The notes beneath the pieces are model-generated. The model saw only the letters and a program-made list of their open reading frames with translations. It did not search any database and was not told the DNA's origin. 7,245 nucleotides of DNA from Chloroflexota bacterium (GTDB lineage: Bacteria; Chloroflexota; Anaerolineae; UBA3071), in contig JACNHM010000339.1 in NCBI GenBank assembly GCA_014383605.1, positions 1-7,245 of the forward strand, written 5' to 3'. Shown piece by piece: positions 1 to 4,819 of the stretch. The position numbers and the translations under genes are program-made. Position 1 is the first letter of the stretch; each line of letters begins with the position of its first letter.

Positions 1-17
1 GCAGCCCTGGAGCGAGT

Positions 18-386
18 ATGGCCGAGCAACTCTTCGTAGCTCTGTACACCGATGCCGATGTCACCCCCAAACTGGCCAGGCTACTGCGCGAGCGGGACTT
101 CGATGCAGTATCGGCCCAGGAGACAGGCCATACCGGGTTGGAGGACTCGGAACACCTGGCTTACGCCGCGAGTGAAGGCCGCGTTATCCTTACCTACAAC
201 AGCAAGGACTACGCACCTCTCTTTGATCAGTATTGGTGGGCAGGCAGGGAACACCATGGCATCATCGTCTCCGTGCAATTGCCTATCGGGGAGTTGTTGC
301 ATCGAGTATTGCGGTTCCTGAATACGGTGACGGCCGACGAGATGCGGAACAACTATAAGAATCTGGGCGAGTTCACAGACAGGTGA
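18..386 (+). CDS. DUF5615 / PIN-like (Mut7-C-type) family protein, 122 aa
   Basis: Small soluble protein resembling the DUF5615 family, a PIN-like fold often found as the presumed RNase-toxin half of small two-gene modules. Visible family features: an N-terminal beta strand ending in an acidic pair (ALYTDADV, D12 and D14), a GHTGLEDSEHLAYA segment (about residues 37-50), and RVILTYNSKDY (55-65). The last corresponds to the usual T-x-D-x-D-F motif, but here N61 stands where an Asp is common and D64 is kept. Length is typical of the family. The ATG at 18 is preceded by GGAG (9-12), five bases away. The frame is open to the window edge, so a start further left cannot be excluded. An antitoxin-like partner would lie upstream, outside the window. 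Toxin activity is inference; the family match is fairly secure. Confidence 0.75.
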   Translation: MAEQLFVALYTDADVTPKLARLLRERDFDAVSAQETGHTGLEDSEHLAYAASEGRVILTYNSKDYAPLFDQYWWAGREHHGIIVSVQLPIGELLHRVLRFLNTVTADEMRNNYKNLGEFTDR

Positions 387-434
387 GGCCAGGCGGCTGG
401 CATGGAGGAGTTATCGCAAGTCCAACAATCCACG

Positions 435-469
435 AATCAGCGAATGGCGAAGAGCGTCGTTCGCTGATT
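435..469 (+). terminator. Strong hairpin, possible terminator of the DUF5615 gene
   Basis: Positions 435-449 can pair with 455-469: 15 base pairs around the 5-base loop AAGAG. Thirteen pairs are Watson-Crick and two (445/459, 447/457) are G-U wobbles in a plus-strand transcript. In a minus-strand transcript these would be A-C mismatches, so a plus-strand RNA is favoured. It lies 48 bases after the stop of the upstream gene and is followed by TTGCTTGTTC, which is T-rich but not a clean U tract. A rho-independent terminator is plausible. A member of a dispersed repeat family is the alternative. Confidence 0.45.
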
Positions 470-507
470 TGCTTGTTCATCTCTACTCGTAACATCTGCT
501 CAGGCCG

Positions 508-589
508 TGTCATTGCGAGGCGGCGCTTTTCCGCCGAAGCAATCCCTTACTCGCGCATTGGAGATTGCTTCGCTTCGCTCGCAATGACA
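508..589. repeat. Palindromic dispersed repeat, complete copy (CATTGCGAG/GAAGCAATC type)
   Basis: 82-bp element with perfect 12-bp terminal inverted repeats: TGTCATTGCGAG at 508-519 and its complement CTCGCAATGACA at 578-589. It has a second perfect inner inverted pair, CGAAGCAATC at 535-544 and GATTGCTTCG at 563-572. A local stem GGCGG (519-523)/CCGCC (531-535) sits in the left half. The layout suggests a MITE-like or REP-like element with no coding capacity. The family is widely scattered in intergenic DNA of several bacterial phyla (general knowledge). A second copy is at 2362. Short reading frames through it giving peptides such as FASLAMT are artefacts. Confidence 0.85.
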
Positions 590-616
590 GCCTGAGTAGT
601 CACCTCTACATCTTGG

Positions 617-633
617 CGGCCCGAGACGGGCCG
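617..633 (+). other. GC-rich hairpin ahead of the DUF6125-like gene
   Basis: CGGCCCG (617-623) and CGGGCCG (627-633) form a perfect 7-bp stem with the 3-base loop AGA, ending 33 bases before the start codon at 667. No T run follows, so it does not look like an intrinsic terminator. It may be a leader structure or boundary element, or chance in GC-rich DNA. No convincing -35/-10 pair was found between 387 and 666 for the downstream genes. Confidence 0.35.
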
Positions 634-654
634 TGGAGCTTACATCATAATCTC

Positions 655-662
655 AGAGGAGG
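655..662 (+). promoter_or_regulatory. Ribosome binding site for the gene at 667
   Basis: AGAGGAGG is a near-perfect Shine-Dalgarno match ending four bases before the ATG at 667. It decides the start: the open frame continues upstream into the palindromic repeat (TTG at 565), but that extension encodes only repeat-derived sequence and has no such site. Confidence 0.75.
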
Positions 663-666
663 CTCT

Positions 667-1200
667 ATGCCTAACCGAGATCTATTGCGTCAACTATCCA
701 AAGAAGAACTGATTGGCTTGCTGGAGGACGCGGCCAAGAACTGGCTGGCTCACGACGGGCTTTGGTTTCTGGCCGCCGAAGGGGCTTTCGGCATGGAGAC
801 GGCCATCGAATTGGACGCTAAAGCCTGGGAGAAGTTCACGGTCATTGAGGCCAAGCGCATCATGCGGCGCCTGGGTATCGAGCCCGGTGATGGGATTCCC
901 GCTCTGAAAGAGGCGCTGCAGTATCGCCTTTACGCCTATTTGAACGTGCAGGAGATTCTCGATGTGGACGGGCGCACTATCATCTTTCGCATGAACGAGT
1001 GCCGGGTGCAGGCGGCGCGCAAGCGGGATGGCCGCCCGGACTTCCCCTGTAAACCGGTGGGCCTGGTGGAATATGCCAACTTCGCCCGCACCATTGACCC
1101 CCGCTTCCAAACTCGCTGCATCGCCTGCCCGCCCGATCCGCACCCCGACGAATACTGGTGCGCCTGGGAGTTTACGCTGGTTGAGGAAGAAGAAGAATGA
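667..1200 (+). CDS. DUF6125-like cysteine-rich protein, 177 aa
   Basis: Soluble protein of unknown biochemical function that I recognise as DUF6125-like. This group is distantly reminiscent of L-2-amino-thiazoline-4-carboxylate hydrolase-like proteins. The N-terminal half is helical, with a LAHDGLWF segment (27-34) and EAKRIMRRLGI (61-71). The C-terminal half carries a conserved cysteine-rich core: MNECRVQAARKRDG (109-122), DFPCKPVG (125-132), then TRCIACPPDPHP (149-160) and WCAWEF (164-169). This gives C112, C128, C151, C154 and C165, plausible metal or substrate ligands (inference). It ends in a short acidic tail (VEEEEE). There is no signal peptide or membrane segment. The gene overlaps the following oxidoreductase by four bases (ATGA, 1197-1200), implying translational coupling and a linked role, perhaps acting on the oxidoreductase's substrate or product. 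The start is fixed by the strong Shine-Dalgarno site at 655-662. Confidence 0.7.
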   Translation: MPNRDLLRQLSKEELIGLLEDAAKNWLAHDGLWFLAAEGAFGMETAIELDAKAWEKFTVIEAKRIMRRLGIEPGDGIPALKEALQYRLYAYLNVQEILDVDGRTIIFRMNECRVQAARKRDGRPDFPCKPVGLVEYANFARTIDPRFQTRCIACPPDPHPDEYWCAWEFTLVEEEEE

Positions 1201-2345
1201 TCGAGAAAGCAAGCGTAGTAATCATCGGCGGTGGGGTCATGGGGACCAGCACTGCCTATCACCTGGCTAGGCTGGGCTGCCAGGACGTGGTGCTGGTGGA
1301 GAAGAAGCAACTGGCCTCCGGCTCCACGGGCCTGTCAGTCGGCGGCATCCGATTGCAGTTCTCCTCGGAAGCCAATATTCGCATCTCCCTGGAAAGCCTC
1401 CGGACCTTCGAGCGCTTTGCAGAGGAGTTCGAGGCGGAGATAGATTTCCGGCAGCATGGCTACCTGTTCCTGGCCACAGAGCCTGGGGACTGGGCCGAGT
1501 TCCAGATCAACGCGGCGATACAGCAGCGCATGGGCGTACCGGTGCGTCTGTTGTCGCCGCAGGAGATCGGCGATATGGCTCCATATCTCTATCTGGACGA
1601 CGTGGTGGGAGGCACTTTCTGCCCTCGCGATGGCTACGCCGATCCCTACAGCGTGGCCATGGGTTTTGCCAAGCAAGCGCGGCGTCTGGGGGTGAGGATT
1701 TGCGAAGAGACGGAAGCTCTCGACATAAAGGTTAGCGGGGGGAAGGTGAGGGCGGTGGCTACCAACCAGGGCGAGATAGCGACCCCGGTGGTGGTCAACG
1801 TCGCCGGGCCGTGGGCGGCCCAGGTGGGACGCATGGCTGGCCTGGAGTTGCCTGTCGCGCCCTATCGTCGCCAGGTCTTTGTCACCGCGCCCTTCGATGA
1901 GCTGCCGAAGCAAACCCCCCTGATCATTGACTTTGCCCCCAGTTTCTACTTCCGCAGGGAAGGGGCAAGCGTACTGATGGGCATGACCGACCACGAGGAG
2001 CCCTCCAGCTTCAACACTAACTTCGATCTGGAGTTTCTGGTCAAGGCGGCGGAAAAGGCGGCTCACCGCGCGCCGGTGCTTGATCGCGCGGACTTCATGC
2101 GCGGCTGGGGCGGCCTCTACGCCATCACCCCCGACAACAATCCCATCATCGGCCAGAACATCGGCGGCGTGGAAGGCTTCTACTGCGCCGTGGGCTTCAG
2201 CGGCCACGGCTTCATGCAATCGCCGGCGGTGGGGCGGATACTGGCCGATCTCATCACCACTGGCCAGACCGACTTCGACCTCAGCCCCTTCCAAGCGGAG
2301 AGGTTTAAGGTCGAGGAGTTGGTGGGAGAAAGTCGCGTCGTTTAG
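1197..2345 (+). CDS. FAD-dependent amine/amino-acid dehydrogenase, DAO (SoxB/HcnC-like) family, 382 aa
   Basis: Flavoprotein of the D-amino-acid oxidase superfamily, closest in style to sarcosine oxidase beta subunits, HcnC and dye-linked proline dehydrogenase catalytic subunits. Such proteins oxidise a secondary or primary amine of an amino acid to an imine. An N-terminal Rossmann motif VVIIGGGVMG (7-16) binds the FAD ADP moiety; the acidic residue E35 follows at the end of beta-2. GSTGLSVGGIRLQF (42-55) is the family's flavin-contacting loop. NVAGPWA (201-207) and GLYAITPDNNPIIG (306-319) are hallmark DAO motifs. GFSGHGFMQSPAVG (333-346) closes the flavin site. Length is normal for the beta-type subunit and the gene appears intact. 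It begins inside the stop of the DUF6125-like gene (ATGA). Proteins of this clade usually pair with an iron-sulfur/FAD alpha subunit. None lies directly adjacent, but the fused 711-residue protein 335 bases downstream is a candidate partner. Substrate is undetermined. Confidence 0.85.
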   Translation: MIEKASVVIIGGGVMGTSTAYHLARLGCQDVVLVEKKQLASGSTGLSVGGIRLQFSSEANIRISLESLRTFERFAEEFEAEIDFRQHGYLFLATEPGDWAEFQINAAIQQRMGVPVRLLSPQEIGDMAPYLYLDDVVGGTFCPRDGYADPYSVAMGFAKQARRLGVRICEETEALDIKVSGGKVRAVATNQGEIATPVVVNVAGPWAAQVGRMAGLELPVAPYRRQVFVTAPFDELPKQTPLIIDFAPSFYFRREGASVLMGMTDHEEPSSFNTNFDLEFLVKAAEKAAHRAPVLDRADFMRGWGGLYAITPDNNPIIGQNIGGVEGFYCAVGFSGHGFMQSPAVGRILADLITTGQTDFDLSPFQAERFKVEELVGESRVV

Positions 2346-2361
2346 CTTGACAACCTGCATG

Positions 2362-2432
2362 TGTCATTGCGAGGCACGGTTTTTGTGCCGAAGCAATCTC
2401 CAATTCGCGGAGTGGGGATTGCTTTGCCTTCG
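2362..2432. repeat. Palindromic dispersed repeat, 3'-eroded copy
   Basis: Second copy of the 508-589 element. It aligns without gaps for its first 65 bases: TGTCATTGCGAG at 2362-2373, CGAAGCAATC at 2389-2398 and GATTGCTTTG at 2417-2426 (one change from the other copy). The terminal CTCGCAATGACA arm is not recognisable after about 2432, where the sequence diverges, so the right end is lost or decayed. The local stem is GGCAC (2373-2377)/GTGCC (2385-2389), whereas the first copy has GGCGG/CCGCC: both arms changed together. It begins 16 bases after the stop of the preceding oxidoreductase gene. Confidence 0.8.
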
Positions 2433-2462
2433 GCTACCAAGAAACAAATCACGATGGGCGAA

Positions 2463-2500
2463 GGTCTCCGACCGAGCTCCCTCCGCCTCGGTCAGAGACC
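2463..2500. repeat. Imperfect inverted repeat, 14-bp arms
   Basis: GGTCTCCGACCGAG (2463-2476) and CTCGGTCAGAGACC (2487-2500) are complementary except at one position, around a 10-base pyrimidine-rich spacer. An A-T pair at 2462/2501 extends the stem. It lies between the eroded repeat and the promoter at 2528. There is no T tract on either side, so intrinsic termination is not well supported. It could be a dispersed palindrome, a protein binding site, or a transcript-end stabilising structure for the upstream unit. Confidence 0.55.
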
Positions 2501-2527
2501 TCGGCGATCAAAGAGGATGAAGTTGGT

Positions 2528-2556
2528 TTGACATCCCAGGAGAACTATGATAAAAT
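2528..2556 (+). promoter_or_regulatory. Sigma-70-type promoter for the dehydrogenase operon
   Basis: TTGACA (2528-2533) is a perfect -35 box. TAAAAT (2551-2556) matches five of six bases of the -10 consensus, and the spacer is exactly 17 bases. The start of transcription would be near 2563. This is the only convincing promoter in the window, and its position fits transcription of the three genes from 2681 to 7030. No operator is evident apart from the inverted repeat ending 28 bases upstream of the -35 box. Confidence 0.7.
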
Positions 2557-2562
2557 CGCCCA

Positions 2563-2680
2563 GTGTTCATGAGGCATCACGCCGTTAGTGAGGGGAACGG
2601 GGTTGTGTCTTCGCTTTCTTTGTATCCCTCAATGGCGAGAAGCGCGCAGCGGAAGCGCATCCAGTCAAGGAAGAACACGT
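2563..2680 (+). other. 5' leader of the dehydrogenase operon
   Basis: About 118 bases separate the predicted transcription start from the ATG at 2681. I do not recognise a riboswitch class here, and no strong terminator/antiterminator pair is obvious. The ribosome binding site AAGGA (2667-2671) lies nine bases before the start codon. The frame of the downstream gene is open back to a possible ATG/GTG-like start near 2588, but homology to the ferredoxin domain begins after 2681 and the extension looks non-coding. The start position near 2563 is estimated from the promoter spacing. Confidence 0.4.
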
Positions 2681-4816
2681 ATGGCGGACTATCGCATTGG
2701 TGAGCATCCTATCCTCCCCGTCGAGGATCAACCTACGTTTGAGTTCACCTGGCAGGGTCGAATGATGGTGGCGCGTCAAGGAGAGACCATTGCTTCGGCG
2801 CTTTTTGCTAATGGGGTGCGCATCTTCGGGCGCCACCACAAAGATGGCTCGCCCCAGGGCATTTTCTGCGCCAACGGTCAGTGTGCGCAGTGCCTGGTGA
2901 TGGCCAACGGTCTGCCTGTCAAGTCCTGCATGACCCCGGTGGAGGCGGGAATGTGGGTCGAGCCGATGGACGGGAAGCCGGTGCTGCCCGACGTCGAAAC
3001 GGTGCCCAATACGCAGGAGATCAATGTCGGCGATGTCGAATGTTTGATCATCGGCGGTGGGCCGGCGGGGCTTTCGGCGGCCATCGAGCTGGGCAAGGCG
3101 GGCGTGCGTACGCTCATCGTGGACGACAAGCACCGCCTGGGCGGCAAACTGGTGCTCCAGACGCACAAGTTTTTCGGCTCCATCGAGGCCTGCTACGCCG
3201 GGACGCGCGGCATTGACATCGCCAAGAAGCTGGAGCAGGAAGTGAGCGACTACGAGAACGTCCAGGTCTGGCTCGACACCACAGCGCTGGCCGTCTACTC
3301 CGATCGGAAGGTGGGGCTTCTGCGAGAGGGTCACTACGTTCTGGTTCGCCCTCACATCCTACTTGTGGCGACGGGCGCGCGGGAGAAGTCGCTGGCCTTC
3401 AAGGGGAACACGCTGCCGGGCGTCTACGGCGCGGGGGCCTTCCAGACGCTGGTCAATCGGGATCTGGTGAAGTCTTCCGACCGCTTATTCATCATCGGCG
3501 GGGGAAACGTGGGGCTGATCGCCGGCTATCACGCGCTCCAGGCCGACATCCAGGTCGTCGGCCTGTGCGAGGCCCTGCCTGAGTGCTCCGGCTACAAGGT
3601 CCACAAGGACAAACTAGCTCGCCTGGGTGTGCCCATCTACACCTCACACACCGTCCTCAGCGCCGACGGCACGGATGAGGTTGAGTCGGTCACTATCGCC
3701 CAGATAGACGAGAACTGGCAGCCCATCCCCGACACGGAGAAGACGTTCGAATGTGACACCGTGCTCGTCGCCGTGGGGCTGGATCCGGTGGACGAGTTCT
3801 TTCGCAAGGCGGAGGAGTTCGGCTTGCCGGTCTACGCAGCGGGGGACGCCGAGGAGATCGCCGAGGCGTCGGCGGCGATGTTCATGGGGCGCATCCGTGG
3901 ACTGGAGATCGCCAAAGCTCTGGGGCGGGACGTGGGGGAAGTGCCACCGGAGTGGCATCGCACCGCCGAGGTGCTCAAATCGCGGCCTGGCGCGGTGGTC
4001 ACCGAGGATATCCCGGAAAAAGAGGAGGGCGTCTTCCCGGTGCTTCACTGCGCTCAGGAGATCCCGTGCAATCCCTGCACCTCCGTCTGCCCACAAGGCT
4101 GTATCGTCATTATTGAGGAGAATGACATCCGAGGTCTGCCGGAGTACATCGGCGAGGATTGTCTCGGCTGCGAGCAGTGCGTCGCCATCTGCCCTGGGCT
4201 GGCCATTACGATGGTGGACTACCGAAAGGACACCGAGTACCCCACGGTGACGATCCCCTACGAGTTCCCCGAGGAGACCATTGACGAAGGGGACATCGTA
4301 ACGGTGCTAGACACGGAGGGGAAGGTGTTGGGCAATGTCAGGGTGGCGAAGGTGCGAAAGACCAGGTTCGCCGACCGAGCGCTGTTGGTGCGGGTGAAAG
4401 CGCCCCACGAGATCGCCAGGCGCATCGCGGGCATCCGCGTGCAGGAGCCTTGGGTAACCGAGCCGCTTGAGCGCGCCGTCAAGCACATTCTCGGCGACGA
4501 GATCGTCTGCCGCTGTGAGCGGGTAACGGCGGGAGAGGTCCGCGAGCTTATCCGCTCTGGTGTGCGAGATATGAACCACCTCAAGGCGGTGACGCGGGCC
4601 GGGATGGGGGCCTGCGGTGGCAAGACGTGCACCAACCTGATCAAGCGTCTCTTCCGCGAGGAAGGGGTCTCATTGGAGCAAGTGAGGGAGAACACACAGC
4701 GTCCGCTCTTCATAGAAGTGCCGCTGGGGGCCTTCGCTGGCATTGCCGTCGGGGAAGGGCTGGCCGAGGAGGCGCCGGTCACCCATGCCACGGACCTGCA
4801 CGAAGGCGGGCTGTAG
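2681..4816 (+). CDS. Fused iron-sulfur/FAD dehydrogenase electron-transfer subunit, 711 aa
   Basis: Multidomain redox protein that merges parts which are separate subunits in HcnAB, opine oxidases and archaeal dye-linked proline dehydrogenases. Domains in order: a [2Fe-2S] ferredoxin (about 15-100) with C63-x4-C68-x2-C71-x11-C83; a two-dinucleotide-fold FAD/NAD(P) oxidoreductase (about 119-420) with GGGPAG (125-130) for FAD, GGGNVG (273-278) for the second nucleotide and VYAAGDAEE (384-392) for the flavin ribityl region; a two-cluster ferredoxin (about 457-510) with C463-x2-C466-x3-C470-x3-C474 and C494-x2-C497-x2-C500-x3-C504-P; a linker domain, probably beta-rich (about 515-590); and a BFD-like [2Fe-2S] domain (about 605-690) with C610-x-C612 and C645-x4-C650. 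All expected cysteines are present. It probably accepts electrons from a DAO-type catalytic subunit and relays them to a quinone, ferredoxin or NAD(P) (inference). No membrane segment. It is the first gene of the operon, with the next start three bases after its stop. It lacks the folate-binding half of true sarcosine oxidase alpha. Confidence 0.87.
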   Translation: MADYRIGEHPILPVEDQPTFEFTWQGRMMVARQGETIASALFANGVRIFGRHHKDGSPQGIFCANGQCAQCLVMANGLPVKSCMTPVEAGMWVEPMDGKPVLPDVETVPNTQEINVGDVECLIIGGGPAGLSAAIELGKAGVRTLIVDDKHRLGGKLVLQTHKFFGSIEACYAGTRGIDIAKKLEQEVSDYENVQVWLDTTALAVYSDRKVGLLREGHYVLVRPHILLVATGAREKSLAFKGNTLPGVYGAGAFQTLVNRDLVKSSDRLFIIGGGNVGLIAGYHALQADIQVVGLCEALPECSGYKVHKDKLARLGVPIYTSHTVLSADGTDEVESVTIAQIDENWQPIPDTEKTFECDTVLVAVGLDPVDEFFRKAEEFGLPVYAAGDAEEIAEASAAMFMGRIRGLEIAKALGRDVGEVPPEWHRTAEVLKSRPGAVVTEDIPEKEEGVFPVLHCAQEIPCNPCTSVCPQGCIVIIEENDIRGLPEYIGEDCLGCEQCVAICPGLAITMVDYRKDTEYPTVTIPYEFPEETIDEGDIVTVLDTEGKVLGNVRVAKVRKTRFADRALLVRVKAPHEIARRIAGIRVQEPWVTEPLERAVKHILGDEIVCRCERVTAGEVRELIRSGVRDMNHLKAVTRAGMGACGGKTCTNLIKRLFREEGVSLEQVRENTQRPLFIEVPLGAFAGIAVGEGLAEEAPVTHATDLHEGGL

Positions 4817-4819
4817 AAT

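Noticed and set aside
383..595. Plus-strand reading frame of 70 codons across the first repeat
   Set aside because: Its C-terminal half is a translation of the palindromic repeat (peptide ending FASLAMTA), a common false gene call; no ribosome binding site and no other coding signal.
640..660. CATAAT at 646-651 as a -10 box for the DUF6125-like gene
   Set aside because: Transcription would begin inside the Shine-Dalgarno sequence, and no -35 box lies at the proper distance.
1335..2360. 341-codon minus-strand frame opposite the first flavoprotein
   Set aside because: Antisense shadow; the plus strand encodes complete DAO-family motifs across the same interval.
2347..2375. Perfect TTGACA just after the stop of the first flavoprotein gene
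   Set aside because: No acceptable -10 box at 15-19 bases; the spacing falls within the GC-rich start of the repeat.
2080..2520. Plus-strand reading frame of 146 codons running from inside the SoxB-like gene into the intergenic repeats
   Set aside because: Out of frame with the clearly coding flavoprotein, low-complexity Ala/Ser/Arg-rich, and its end is repeat-derived.
2569..2703. Possible 44-residue upstream reading frame in the operon leader, overlapping the start at 2681
   Set aside because: No ribosome binding site ahead of the ATG, no composition or motif suggesting a leader peptide, and no clear regulatory codon run.
2585..3355. Long minus-strand frame opposite the fused oxidoreductase
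   Set aside because: Antisense shadow of a strongly coding GC-rich gene; composition His/Arg/Ala-rich with no recognisable domain.
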